DNA from: Larix kaempferi
Lineage: Eukaryota > Streptophyta > Pinopsida > Pinales > Pinaceae
DNA: 64,000 nt
Direction: 5' to 3'
Assembly: GCA_027924585.1 (NCBI GenBank)
Contig: BSBM01000361.1
Location: 65,253,501 to 65,317,500, forward strand
The position numbers and the translations under genes are program-made. Below are positions 12,501-27,500 of the stretch, one piece after another; within the stretch, counting starts at the first letter, position 1, and each line of letters begins with the position of its first letter. The notes under the pieces were generated by a model. It had not been told where the DNA came from, ran no database searches, and was given only the letters and a program-made list of their open reading frames with translations.

Positions 12501-15500
12501 AAAATTTTTTCTTCCTCTATCAAGTGTAAGGCTTAATGCTCCTATTCCTTGCAAATAATTTGATATGACTGACTCGGGTTATTACATTACTATTTGGGTA
12601 TTGAAGTTTGTCAGCAACCAAACACGATTTTCATGTCACAGACAAAATTTGCTTCCGAGTTGTTGAACAAGTTCAGAATGGAAGAGTGTAGTCCTAACAA
12701 AACACCAATGGAGGTGAACTTGAAGCTTTCCAAAAATAATAAATCCGAGGTGGTTAATGAATTGCTTTATTGTCAACTTGTAGGAGGATTGATGTATCTT
12801 ACCACAACTAGACAGGTAAACTGATAACTTTATGTTGAAAGGATTTTCAGATGCATACTAGGCAGGTGATACAGATGAAAGGAAATCAATGATAGGTTAT
12901 GCTTTTACTCTTGGTACTGGAGTAATTTCATTTGCAAGTAAAAAGCAATCTTCGATAGCTCTTTCAACAAAAGAAGCAGAATACAAAGTAGCCATTGGAG
13001 CAACATGTGAAGCAGTGTGGCTATGTAGAATTCTATGTGACTTGAAGCTTCCACAAATGCAGCCAACGACTTTACACTGTGACAACGAAAGTGCCATCAA
13101 GATGACAACAAATCCGATTTAACATTCGAAATCAAAATATGTCGAAGTTCAGCATCACTATATCGAAGAACAAGTGCAAAACAAAGAGATCAAACTTATT
13201 TATTGCAAATCCCAAGATCAAGTGGCTAGCATCTTCACTAACACACTAAAAAACGATAGGTTTGAAAATTTTCGAGAGATGTTAGGAGTTGTGGAAAATG
13301 ATATAAACATTAAGAGGGGGTGTTAGATATTGTAATATTTATGTAATGTTTACTTTATCGAAGGATATTTAATATCCATACTAAATTAATAATTTCATAA
13401 AGTGGAAAGAAGTCATACATAATAAATGATAGTTATGTTTAATGTAATTATGAAGCCAAGTTAATCAGGAAAGCGGTTCTTAACAGAACCTGCTAGTTAT
13501 ATATACAACACCACTTTATGTAACTTGTAAACATTATTGGTTATACATATTTGTTGTTCATTCTCTCTCTTATCTCTTGCATGTTTCTCCATAGCATAGT
13601 TTAACACAACAATAAACATTAAATCACAAAACGCTAATTAGGGTTTAGTGAAGAATCAAACCATAACAAACAAAATTAACACTAACTCAATACTATCTTA
13701 TGAAAATACTTGATTGGTCCAAAAATTACAATTGAATTGACCTCCTTATTAATGTTCACTAAGCAAGTCATTTCCACTAATGAATTTGAGATAAATTATT
13801 TTACACATAAAGTGAACATTAACCTAACTTAAAGTCATAAAGTGACTTTATTACATAGTAAGCCTTATATTCTAGCACCCCTCCTCTCAAGGCTTACAAT
13901 ACCAAAAGAAAAACATACTAACTGACTACAAAAAACTGTTACTGAAAACTAAAAACATCAAAACCAAGTCCACCAAACATTCTTCAAAAACTTCTTCTTT
14001 GAAAACAATTCCTGGATCAGGTAATGCTCCATCAAAATGCCTCATAACCCTCGTAAAGGTGAGCTTCCAAGTTGAATTCCTGAGTTCTTGGTTTCCTCTT
14101 TCCCCAACTCCCGAATTACGAATCTCCCAAAATAAATCATTGAACAACAATGCACATGCATGGCTCATAACCTCATGGGGGATAATTTCTGAGATACACA
14201 AACTCCCGAACTAATTGGGCAGCCATCCATGCTTTTTATTTACATTTGATCCCATCTTGTTCTGAAAGTGGAAACTTCTTAAAATGCATAAAAAACCCTT
14301 TCTTCAATAAAATCGTTACCACTATCTGCATCTAGTGGATTGCCAACAATGGCTACATTGCCTTCGATAAATACAGAAGCATGGGTTGTGTGATGCATGA
14401 TCATAGATTTCTGACCAAAACCCACCCTCTTCAAAATTAAAACGTGCATCGATAATAACTGCATTATGAAAGTTATCCCCTTTTCCATTTATCGAATTAT
14501 TAGCATTTCTGCCCTCAAAAATCCAACTCATATCTAGTAGGATTGTTCTCCAACATTATATTTTTTACAAACTTAATAATCTCCTTTTTCAGCTTGAAGG
14601 ATATCATAGGCTATCTTATTGTTTCCAACTTTCCCCCTTTGAAACTAGAAATTGTACTCTTTATGCTGCAAAAATGAAACAGTTGGAAAATTTCACAGTA
14701 TTACCTGTATATGCTTTCTTTCTTTGGATTCAGATCTGTGTTCTCTGTAAACCTTTTTGAGAATGCTAGGCCGATGTTCTTAGCTATTACTATTATTCCC
14801 AAAATCGTTTTGGAAATAGCTTTGTGAATATGACCTGTACGACGGACTGATGTACTGTTGGCCATGGCACAGTGGGTTGAGGTGACTGTACGGATAGAAA
14901 CTGTACGACGACTTACATAAATTCGTAGGCTGTCATTTCACAATCGGGACTCTTCATAGATTGTTGGCTCCAACAAATTCGTGGGTTGTCATTTATATCG
15001 AAAAAAATTATTAACCTCTTCTTCTAGTTGAGATCTCTTGATACGTTGGACGGATATAGTTATGGTGGCTGTTTCTTTGAAATCTTATCTGGTAGATTGA
15101 TCCTTCTGTTGTGGTTGCACCTTCTTCCTCGACAATCTGGTGGCTTGTTCGTACTATCGTGGAAGCTCTTACATTGGAAGCGGTGACTACGTCTAACTCT
15201 CTGAACGGCTTTACAGCAGCTTGAGTTTTTAACTTTGGCAGCTATTAGAAATGGCAGTTGTTTGTGGATACGATGGTGGCTAAGTAGACATCGACCCTTC
15301 TAAACTGATGGCGACTTTATGCGTGGTGGCGGCCCTCTTTAACACTTCAACAGATCTACACCGCCAACACAACTTACTTGGTAGTGACAAACTCCATTCG
15401 AAGGGCTTTGATACCATATAACGAAATGGAAATAAACATTTAGGGTTTATTTAAGGATCAAACCATAAAAAACAAATTAACAAAATAATTACAAATTAAC

Positions 15501-18500
15501 ACAATAATTATGAATGAAAATATTGGTCAATATTTACTGAGCAAATTATTTTCGCTTATGAATTTGGGATAAACCGCTTTGTGCATAAAGTGTATATTAG
15601 CTTAATTTAAAATCAAAAGTGATTTTTACCTGGTAATCCTATATTTTAACAATCCTATCAACCCGTAGAGCATATCTTATCTTGCTATTCCAACTTCTCT
15701 TATTATCACCAACTAGCTTCTTTATAATGTTCATTAGATTCTTGTTACTAGACTTGGCCAAGCCATTTCCCTACCTGTAGTAGTTGAATGAATGGGATAG
15801 GACAATGCCATACTTCAAACAAAAAGTGGATAATTTTGTGGTAATAAATTCCTTGACATTTCTAGTTTTAATTTTAGCTAGGGCGTTAAACTTTGTAATT
15901 AGCTTATTTTCAAGAAAATCCATGACTACTTTTTTGTTCTCCCTCATATGGGTATTTCCTCATCCCATTTAGTGAAATAATTTGTGGTGGTCAAGATCCA
16001 TCGGATACCATTACTTGAATTATCCTTGAACTCATTGATGAAATCTAAACCCCGGTGCTAGAAAGGTGCTTTGACAAGCACGGGTTGCAAAGGAAGTGTC
16101 ATTAGTTATTGTCTATCTGACCACCCTAGTTCGATCCTCTATGAAATTGTGTGTCTATAGGGCTCCCAAGTTGAACTTAGTGTATTGTAGAAGACTTCTA
16201 TTTTGAGACCCAATCGCATAGGCATTAATATTCTTTGAAACATAGGTCAATTGTTTTTGTTTAGAGCTATGTTGATATGTTGATTGGTTACACTGCCTGC
16301 TCTTAGATATTAAATATCATCTAAGAGTATAGCAAATATTTAAGATCATCAGAATCACGAACGTCAATGTATAGCAATCGAAATTTTCTGATTTCAAAAG
16401 GGCTTGTTGCCGCCAGATACGCACCTCGGGGGAAAGGGAGTTAATCCGACGGCTAGATTGTTCAAGTCTTCGATGGTTCACCCGGAGTCCACTAAGTACA
16501 ATTTAGTGGATAAGAGGGCTAATACCCTGATTGTGGTTAAAGGCTTAGGGATGGGAGAAATTATGATAAGATGATTGTTTAGACACGGTTTGATAAAATG
16601 AGTGGTCATAAAGCTGATATCAAATTTAGATTTGATATCAATGCAATAAACTATCGTTTATTAGCTGAATATTTAACATAATAAGCATATTAAATTAAAA
16701 TTTATATGCAATTAACAGAGATCCATTTTAAAAGGGGATCTATCAAGTGTCGAGAGGCATCAAATCTTTGGAGGTGCAAACCCTTCCTCAACCGTTGCAC
16801 TCTAAAAAGGGGTTTATGATTTTAATTTATGTAATTTGTGTAGTTATATATATATGTCTTTATAAATGTTTAAAATTTAATTGAGCGGACATGCTAATTT
16901 TTATAATATTTTATTTTTTTGAAAATGACATGTCAATTCCAATATGAGCATGGAAGAAATTACACATCCCCTACTGAACTGTAGAATGCATCTCTTCAGT
17001 ACAACAAATTAATATATAAATAATGAATAAAATATAAAATAAATTGATAATACAATGTTACCTAACAGATATATTTATATTAATTAATGAATAATGAAAA
17101 AAATATAAAATAAATATTGATAATACAATGTTACATAACAGATATATTTAGAAGCATGGATTACTCATAATGGGTGAAGTATCATGTTTTTAAGTTTTAT
17201 TATTATTATTTAATATATTTTTTTATATATTTTATGTTCATTAAAAAAATCTTATCTATCTAATTCTTTCTCGTAAATTCCATCATTTCTTTCTTAATAA
17301 TTCCACAATTTCCAAGAGGGTATTTAATTTTATGATGGCAGCTGTGTTGCCAATATATGTAAGGCTGTGTTAGGGAAAATGTGATGAACGAAACTTATAA
17401 TGAATGAGAGATTATTACCATTTTTGTTAACGTTAAAATTGTTATCGAAGAAGGAAAGTCGGAATTTCTAAGTAGCATAATGTATTTATTAAAGGTAAAT
17501 ATTCATTTACTTTATTTTCCCGTTTTAATAAAATAAATCATATTTACATACAAAATAAGCAAAAAGTTAATAAAGCATCTTCCGAGGTTGAAAAAGTAAC
17601 AAGTCAACCCTTTGCATTGTATCATTGAAATTAGATACTACCACAGATATTTCTTAGTGGTAAAGTGAGTTTAGAATCTAGATTGTATTACGGCTGATAA
17701 AAGGCTTTTTTCGCCGCAGAATATCGAGATTCTTTTTTGTTGTTTTGACAACTAGTCATCTTCATTGAGATATTCTAGCTTCAAGCTCAAATTTTTTTTT
17801 TATGATGTTATCTAAGATGCAAATTGTTTTTAAGTACGTCCAAAATGATTTGGCCAAAAGAAATAATAATTATCTGCCCACTAATATTGGGAACATGGTT
17901 AATTGCCCTTTCCAAATATGTTTGCTTAATTTTTTAAAAATAATTTTCTTAGTTGTATTTGGTGGACAATAATGCATGTCCTTATTTTAATTTTCAAATT
18001 TTCAGGTTCTTGGGGATATAGTGGAGTCATTTGCTGGAGCTTTGTTGGTAGATACAGGCTTTGATTTAGACTGTGTTTGGAAATTGATGCTCAACATTTT
18101 GGATCCAATAGTCACCCCTGAAACTCTACGCCTTCAACCTGTAAGGGAACTTAGTGAGGTTTGCCAACACCATAATTTGAAATTGGACTACATAAAAGCA
18201 TCAAAGGGAAATGGATTTTTAGTGGAAGCAAAAATTAGCGGAAAAAAAGTAAGCGGAAAAGATTTGTCGGTGGGTGGTATTGGCACAAGGACAAGCATAA
18301 AAGATGCTAAGAAAGTTGCTTCAAAGGATGCAATACTAAAGCTGAAGGTACTAGTCTTGATCCTGTTATTGCTTGATTACAATCATTTTAATAAGGTTGA
18401 TGACCATTTTTCTCCCTGGTAGACTTTGTCCTGGTATACTTAATTGTGCACAGGATTATGGGCGAGGAACTATATCATATACATCTTTGGTTTTGATCTG

Positions 18501-21487
18501 CTTTTAACATTGTTTTACCTGTAGAACACAATATTTGGTACTGTGCAATCTGGATAATGCATACTATTCTGTCAACGTTTCGAGAAGAAAGTGAGGGTGG
18601 AACAGTATCTTAACTTGTCGATTGAAGTATTAGAGTTAGAAAACAAACATGTTTAGACCTAAGAAAAGAGCATCAGTCCAGCTATTCAGTAGTGAAATGT
18701 CTTGTCACCATAAAAGGTAAGCTTTCCCAACAACACAAATTTGTAGTTTGATGTTGGATTTGTCTTGGGACATCTTTATCAATTTGGCAGTCAATGACAA
18801 GGGTAAAGTAAACGATTTAACCAGTTTTCAATATATAGTACATGGAGTGACAAGTATTGAGAATGGGAGTAAGCTTGAGATATTCATTCACAAAACGTTG
18901 TTTAAGATTGAGAAATTGTAATCCAATAAAATTTATGGTTAGACATATTATCATAAACATTAAGTAATAGACATATTAGCACAAACATTAATTAATAGGT
19001 TAGTTAATAGTATAGTGATATGATTCGATTGTATTGATACTTTGTGTATGGAAATTTGCATAGAATTCAAAATTTGTTGAATATTTGACATAGTACAAAT
19101 ATGGTAAAGTTGACTAAAGGTTTAAATATATTTATAGTTTTAAACTTTTACAAATTAAGGGAATGTTACTATTAAAATTTAATTATTAAGATAAAAATAG
19201 AATTTCAATTAGAATAGCTAATGCTAAGGCTGTATTATAATTGAATACACAAAAATCCAGGAATCATTTAAAACAAATTTGTGATTATTGTTCCATGTAA
19301 TCTCTTAAATAAATGTTAAATTCACACACATTACTTAATAAAATTTAAAAAAATTAGTACATTGAGGCCATGAGTCCATATTTATCTTTTAAACTGCATT
19401 TTCATGTTGTTATATCATATATTATGTTTCAAATTTGAGATATATTTCAATTTACTTATAATGAAAAATGAATGCTATTTTAAAGTTTTGAATGAATAAA
19501 TATATTTATAATTTTTTGAGATTTTTATAAAATTTTGAATGAATAAATATATTTATAAATTTTTGAAATTTTTAAAAAGCTTTATCTGATATTTACGAGA
19601 TATTTACTTTCGTATTTTATTTATAATAGATTCTTTTTACATATTTTTTATACCGAATCATATTCTTTTCATACTTATATTCATACTCAAATATTACTAC
19701 TATGGCTAATAACAATCTAGTTAACTTAAAAGTTAACAGATCAACAGACGGCAAATAGCAATCCCTTGATCTCATTATCATCCAGGTAATGTTCACCACT
19801 CTTTGAATTCTTTGTTATCTCAGTTAGTTGTTTTGTTTAGGGTTTGGTTCTGAATGTAAGTTCTTCTATAATGGCTCCGAAAACCAAATTTTGTAATACT
19901 CAGGAAAGTCTGGAAACAGTGGTTGATAGATATTACCACCTTTAGATAAATAAAACAAATTTTCATTAAAATATTATTACAATTTTGTGCAATATAGATA
20001 TGTTATCACGTAATGCACAGATAATGAATTCTGAAGTGTGATTTCTCTAAAATCCTCAATTCTCATGACATGCTTGTATCAGTTGGCATTAGAGCATCAT
20101 TTTGGCTGTCAAGTGTCATCCCAACCTTGTTCGGAGTCTTCCTTTGCATCTAGGTGTATCAAGGCATGCGTCGAATTTTAAGGATGTGGGGAGAGGGAAA
20201 AAAAAGTCCAAAATGCTTGAAATCCTCTAAACAAATTTAGAGATATTCAACTAAATATAACAAAGGGAAAACAACATATAAATTTTATAGACAGAGATGA
20301 CCATCAATAAACAATTGAACAATTCCCTATGAAAATGAGACATAAAGAAATACCATTTATGATTATAGAAAAACTAAACTGACTAAAGAGCATGAAAGGT
20401 GATAGAATGATACATAAATTAATTTCATGAATCACGATCTTTAGCTTCACTGTTATTCAAAGCTGCCTAAGCTTCATTGGGTTATATTGCGTCACCATCA
20501 ACTTAATTGACTATACCTACCCTTTACCCATTGGTCGAGATGTTATTTGGTACTTTTAGTCAAACTCGTCCTTGTAGAACTTGCCCAAACATTTTGGCCG
20601 ATGCCAATACGCCCAATTTTGTTGTACCTAGAATTTGGCCATCAGTCAGACTAGAGTTTGGTTTTTACACTTTACCCATTTTACCCATATGTTTAGGACG
20701 TGTGGCTTGTTTTTGGGGTACTGTCCCGTTTTTGGTTGTTCAGGTATCTCCTTGTCCACTTCTTCGAATTTCCTTATTTTGTAATTGTTTGTCTTCAATC
20801 TCCATGGGTTGTAATGTCCATGGTTTGCAAGTTTTAATCACAAAAGGAGTGAATTAAATTCCTCCTTTTAGAGTTCAATCTTTTTATAGATGTGTTAGCT
20901 TGTTATGGTTTGTCAAGAAGGGTAGGCGCTTCCATTAAGGGATGTTTTGGTTCCAAGTTGAATTATGAGTTTTCTGCTAGTTGTTGACTTGTGAGCTGGT
21001 GACATTAGTATAGGGTTTATAGTGGTAGCCAATCAAATTTAAATCTGAACCTTTTCCAAATAATCCTAATCAATTTTCAATTTCCCTAGATCCCTCCAAA
21101 AAATTATTTCCATTGAATTTAGACACTTACTAAACTTGATGAACCTTTATTGTTGTGTTGAAACCTTAAAAATGGAACACTTGAGAATATGTGATCCACA
21201 CTGTCACATAGTGTTGAGACTAAAGCGAATGAGATTATGCATTCTCTATGCTTATTTTGCAATCTCTTCATCTTTGCTATAAAAACCATTGTATTTTATT
21301 TTTCACGGAATATTATAAAACTATTCCCTATAAAAACCATTGTATTTTATTTTTCACTGAATATTATAAAACTATTCTTTATAGTAGATGCCTTGAGCAT
21401 TCTTCTTCAGGTTGTTCAACCGAAAAGTATAATGCCCTACTATATATATATACACTTAAATATATAAATATATAATATATATACACC

Positions 21488-21528
<41 letters not shown>

Positions 21529-24500
21529 TCAATGTGTAAATATCATGTAGATATTATTTGTCTCATGTGCTAAGTCACAAGGTCTTTATAAAAAGGCATC
21601 CTGTACTGTATAAATTCAAATTTTATATATATGGAACAGGTTATGCGTCTTTTCACCATTCTGCTCCTTCCTCCTTAAGCTTCTAGAAGATGGTTTCTCC
21701 AAGGCAGATTTGTAACCCTTGTTGAAAATTCATCAAAGAGTGGTTTTCATCAGAGAGTGGTTTCCATAGCATTTATGTTCCCTCATTCTAATTTACGAGG
21801 CATTTCCCCTTGGCATGCTACCAACATTTATGGTAGTCAGAATCAATTAAGGGGAAGTGAGAACATTAATATCAAAATAGGCAATATTATGAGGGCATTT
21901 TCATTAGATTTACATTCAACTGCTTTTGGGACGTGTATGTAGAAATTTTCGATATTTGAGTTTTAATGGAAAACAAAAGCTTTCACCTCTTTGACTTATT
22001 TCAGTTTTCGGGTTGTTACGAAACAGAGTATAAAACAACAAAAAAGATACAATATTTCATTTTTTAACAATCTAATCTTCTCGACAATCCAAGGAGAAAA
22101 GATACCAAAGTGTCTTGATAAGTTTCGGCCTTCAAGGGCAACTTATCATACTTAAACCAGACTTGAAAATTCACTTTTATAGTAGATATGCAGCAAAACA
22201 ATACTTAGATTCTTCAATAATGATGTCAAATCAATCAACAAATTGTCCTTTACTTATGTTGTTGATGTTTTGTAACTCGAATAGGAACTTCCGCATAGGT
22301 TAGGTGTCGAACATGCGTGAAGTTTTCCAAGTCAATCTATTTTGTAATTCACTTTGTTCATAAAGCCAAAGTCTTTTAATTAGCTGTTGTGTCTAATAAA
22401 GTACATTTTAATGCATTAGTGATTTAGACTAATCTCAACCATTGATCTCATCGTGAGATTAGATTATTGGTAGTTAGGGTTTCAGCTAAAGTATAAAGGC
22501 AAGTCAAGGTAGAGAAAAAAGACATTCATTCTTCACGATGACAGTTGTGTATGAAGGTGAAGAAACTCGACAAAGGGGCAAATTAGTGCGACGAAGAGGA
22601 ACTCGGGTGAGGAACCAGACATATATCGTTTCGTAGGCAATAGGGACAGGAAGTCTATACTTCTTTACCGATCTGTACAGTAGTCAGTAGGTTTGCAAAG
22701 AGGCGTACATAATTCTATACATTTGTATGGACATGTTTGTACCACAGTACAGAACAGGTGTCCTCACAGGGTTTTGGGGGACAAGACACCAAAGGAGGCA
22801 TTCACTGCTGTGAAGCCAGAGGCGAGTCATTTCCACATCTTTGGCTGTCCATTTTACATCCATATACTAGTGGGGAAGAGGACCAAGTTGGAGCCCTCCA
22901 ACAAAAAGGGTTTATTTGTTGGCTACAATGAGAATTCAAAGGCTTACAAGATCTATATTCCACGAGAGAGGAAGACAATTGTAAGTAGGGATGTAAAAAT
23001 CTAAGAAGAATTTTGCATCCAGGAAGTCTCATGAGCCATTACTAGTGACAGAGGATGAGGATTAGGAAGCTTTGAAGGATGATCCAGTGCCACCAACGAT
23101 TTCTAGTTCAGGGTAGCAGCCTTTAGATGTAGAGGAGGAGCCACCAGCTCCTACCAGTTTTGTCAGGAGACATCAATGGTTCACTCAGACATTGAGGGAT
23201 GCTCAGAAGCAAGTTGAGGCTCCTAGGAGCACATTCAAGGAGAGCAGAATTTCAAAGAAGGTTTTCGAACTATATGGCATTGATGAGTAGCATCATAGAT
23301 TTTGATTCCTCTAGTTTTAAGGAGGTAGTCGACCAGCGGGTTTGGAGGGATGCCATGGTGGAGTACACCTCCATCATGAAGAATGATGTTTGGGATATTG
23401 TTCCTAGACCGAAGGGGAATTCATTGGTGACTTCTAGATGGCTCTTCAAGATCAAGCATGCAACTAATGGCAGCGTAGAGAAGTACAAAACGAGGTTCGT
23501 GGAAAGAGGGTTCTCCCAGAAAAAGGGAGTGACTTACGAGGAGACATTTGCTCCAATCGCCAGGTACACTTTCATTAGAGCAGTGATGTCTTTAGTCTCC
23601 ATCATGGGATGGAGGGTACATTAGATGGATGTGCAGACAACATTCCTCAATGGGATAATGGAGGAAGAAGTGTACATTGAGCAACCTCAGGGATTTGAAG
23701 TCAATGGGAAGGAGTCCCATGTTGTAAATTGAGAAGGGCTCTATATGGACTCAAGTAGGCACCGAGAGAATGGCATTTGGTGTTTCAAGATGGATGGATA
23801 CCTGTAGAGCATGGGCTTCACCAAAAGTGAAGCAGATCCCATCTTATATTTCATATTTGTTGATGTTGATTTGCTCATTTTGGTGCTATATGTAGATGAC
23901 TTGTTTCTCATAGGTTCAGAGAAGCTCATTGAGTCATTGCAGGGTGCAAAGCAGATATGGTAGTTGAGTTCGAGATGAAGGACATTGGCTTGATTGATTA
24001 CTCATTAGGGTTGGAGGTTTGGCAGAGACCAAGAAGATTTTCCTTAGGTAGGGAAAGTATGTAGTTGAGATCCTGAAGAGATTTCGAATGGAGGACTGTA
24101 GGCCCATGGCCACTCATATGACCACTAATCTAAAGGTCACTACTTCTGATAGGGTGGATCCCATGTTGTACAGATAGTTGATAGGTTCCTTGATGTATCT
24201 GGTCAACACTAGACCAAATATATGTTTGCAGAGAACACCTTGAGCCAGTTCATGGTGGAGCCAAGGCAGGAGCATTGGGTAGCAGCAAAACATGTGCTTA
24301 GATACTTGAGGGGCACAATGGAGTATGGACTGAGATATCATGGAGATGGTGAAGTGAAGTTGTATGGGTATACATACTCATATTTGGGAGGCAATGCATC
24401 AGATAGGAAGGGCACCTTAGGGTGTTGCTTTAGCTTGGGATCAGTGATGATATCCTAGTTCAACCAGAAGCAAAGTTACATGGCACTCACTTCAACAGAG

Positions 24501-27500
24501 GCAGAGTATATGGTAGCGAGTACAGCTAGTTGTGAGGCCATCTGGCTTCACAAGTTGCTTGTAGAGTTATTTGATCAAGAGTTAGATCCCATGGTGCTAT
24601 ACTGTGATAATTCAAGTTGTATCGAACTCTCTGAGAATCCATTTTTTCATGATCAAGTATCACTTCATTCGAGAGGAGATTCAAAAGGGACTAGTGAAGC
24701 TCCAGATGTACCCACAAATCAGTAGGTTGTAGATATTTTGACCAAGCCCTTATAAATCTTTCATAGACAAACTTGGATTGGTGCAAAACTCCTTACTTGT
24801 TAAGAGGGAGTGTTGATGTTTTGTAACTTTGACAGGAAATTCCGCATAGGTTAGGTGTCAAACGTGTGAAAAGTTGTCCATGTCAATCTATTTTGTAATT
24901 CACTTTATTTATAAAGTGAAAGCCTTTTAATTAGTTGTTGAGTCTAATAAAGTGCATTTTAATGCATTAGTGATTTAGACTAATCTCAACTGTTGATCTC
25001 ACTGTGAAATTAGATTATTGGTAGATTAGGGTTTCAACTAAAGTATAAAGGTAGGTCAAGGTAGAGGGAAAAGACATGCATTCATTCTTCACGAAGACAG
25101 TTTTGTCCGAAGGTGAAGAAACTCGACAGAGAGGCAAAGTTAGTGCATCGGAGAGGAGCCTGAATGTGGAACCAGAAAAAAACCAGTTCGCAAGCAACAA
25201 AGTTAACAAGTCCATACAGTAGTCTATACGAAGTTCTGTATAGCTGTACGGACAAGTCTGTACCACATTATAGAACAAATATGTGCAGTCGTACAGATTT
25301 GTGAGTACCAGCCAACAGGGCTGCAACAAGTTTTCTTAGTTTTTGTGGGTAGTTTTCTTTAGTTTTGGTGGGCAGATTTGTCTTGTAAGTTTGTAGATTT
25401 TTTTCTTTGTTTGAGTGTACCATGTTGCTGTAATTTATCGCAATAATGGAGAATTCCTTGTAAGCTTCGAAGTATTTAATGAAAAGCTAATTTGAAGGAG
25501 TACATGCATGTGGTAAATTGTTTTATGCATGAAGCACTCCAACAAGTCCTCCAAGGTAAGATGTCCTCTTCTCTTCTTCTTCTTCTTCACCAAATACATC
25601 TAGGCTTTTATCACAAAACCCAAACCTCAAACCTCCAAGGGATAAACCTTAATCCTAGACTTCGAAATGCTCCAAGTCCAAGAAAACCATGAAACCCTAG
25701 CGACTTAGAGAGAGAGAGAGAGAGAGTACAAATGAAGAGCCAAGTGAGAGAAGGACTAGCGTGTTTCTCTTCTAGGTCACATCTCTACACGTGTAAATAC
25801 GAATAAGCAACATTATGATATGTTATAAACTTATAAATGAAATGAGTCTCTCCTTCCTTTATATATAAGAGAGTTAAGAGAGACCAACAATACAATTTGG
25901 TTGTAAGCCCTTACAAGCAACTTACAATAAACTCATGTAGGCCTACACAAGTGAAGCACTCCACTCCAGTGGTTCACATGTTATGCTCCAAGGTGATGTA
26001 CACTATGAGCTCCGAGATGGTGTAGCTACCCAAGGTGTGTCCACAACTCTCCATCCTAGGCTCACATGGACTCCATCGCTCCTCCTGACCCATGTACCCT
26101 ATTAGGTTTTCTATCCGTACAAGAACACTATCACGACCTAGGTGTTCTCAAGCCAAATCCAAGATTCCAACAAAGAATCCAAGCTACTCCATACCATCTA
26201 GGGCTTGATGCCATCCTTTTAAGATGCACAATGCTCCTTCGAAATAGGGCGTTCTCCAAGAAAGTGGATCTCTCCATGTGTCCACAATGAAGGGCATTTA
26301 CCAAGTAAGCCCTATCTCACTCTTTCACCGCCTTCAAAGCTTCGTTGTCTTGGTGAATAGGCAAGATTGGTACCCATATCTAGCCTACCGCTCACTGAAC
26401 TCCATTGCCTCAGCTAGCCCATCAAGTTGTAGTCAGTGCTAGTATGTAGGGGTTATGGATCTTTTGGAGTCTGTTAGTATTGTGATGGACTGATTTCCTT
26501 TCGTTAGGTATTCTTGAACGTGTTGGGCCACCTCTTACCTACTAGGCAGGAGTTGAATAGAATTACCCGAGACAACATTTATAGGCAGTTTGTGCGGGTC
26601 ACTTGGATATTGATGGGGGACCCTATGGGGGACATAGTACATGTTCACATGACTCAATATTGATGACTAACATGGTAATATACATAGACACTTAGACTTT
26701 AATAACCTCCCAAGGTTTAGCCACCAAGGAAGATACTCTGGCATTGGAGGTGTGAGTGAAAAGCTTGGAAATTATACGTCGCTAAAAAGAAATGCATAAT
26801 TACCAAGGAAAAAAACACTCTAGATTACTGCATTGATCTCCAAGTCTTAGGCAAGCCAACTCTGTTACAAAAGACATCATGCTATGCCAACTTATTACAA
26901 TTCCCCGTGGCGTATGAACATGCAAAAATTGAATAAAGGGACAAAATTGTCCTGTTGGACTTATGAACTTCTAGATACGGACAAGTACACTTGCTCAATC
27001 TTTGTCGACTCACTTGAAATCCAACTAAGTACAACTTAGGTGGTAACAGGCCAAAGTCAAAGGATACCACATTTGAGTTGTCCAAGACATCCTATAAAAA
27101 TAATCAATCTTCATATCAGATCAAGACAATTGTATCACATCTATCAAATTCGCAATGACAAAAATTCGCACAAGTCAACTCCTTGAATCCAAAACTCAAA
27201 ACTAGTGGTAAATGAAACAACCTATGCAAGGCCATCATCAACTTGTCAACATGGGAACCCTAAACTAGGCCAACTCCCTTATTCTAAGAGATTCCTGAGG
27301 CAAGAGCAATATCATGGGCAACTTCCTCTATGGTAAATTCCCTTTCTTTGAGAGAATCCATCAACCCTGGTTCTATATTCTATAACTATGTTGTTGGGAG
27401 TGGGGATCGGGAGTAGGAGCGAAAAGCAAAATTTTCAAAAGCTTCCATTTTGGGAGCGTTTTTTATATAATACATATTTTAATATATATTGATGCATATA

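Larger units (their letters stand above)
514..18005 (+). other. giant DCL intron 1 (about 17.5 kb)
   Basis: GT at 514 and AG at 18004-18005, phase 0, splitting the RNase IIIb domain between CPK and VLGDIVES. It is filled with nested LTR-retrotransposon debris in both orientations, listed separately. The stretches 773-1600, 4430-5760 and 16090-17990 show no recognisable gene or element beyond AT-rich sequence and short repeats. Confidence 0.9.

Noticed and set aside
18021-18422. Independent 133-codon gene starting at 18021
   Set aside because: It starts with GTG inside a DCL exon that opens at 18006 after a good acceptor; it is exon b read through its donor.
20507-20857. 116-codon open frame as a gene
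   Set aside because: No recognisable domain, no splice or promoter context and no relatives within the window.
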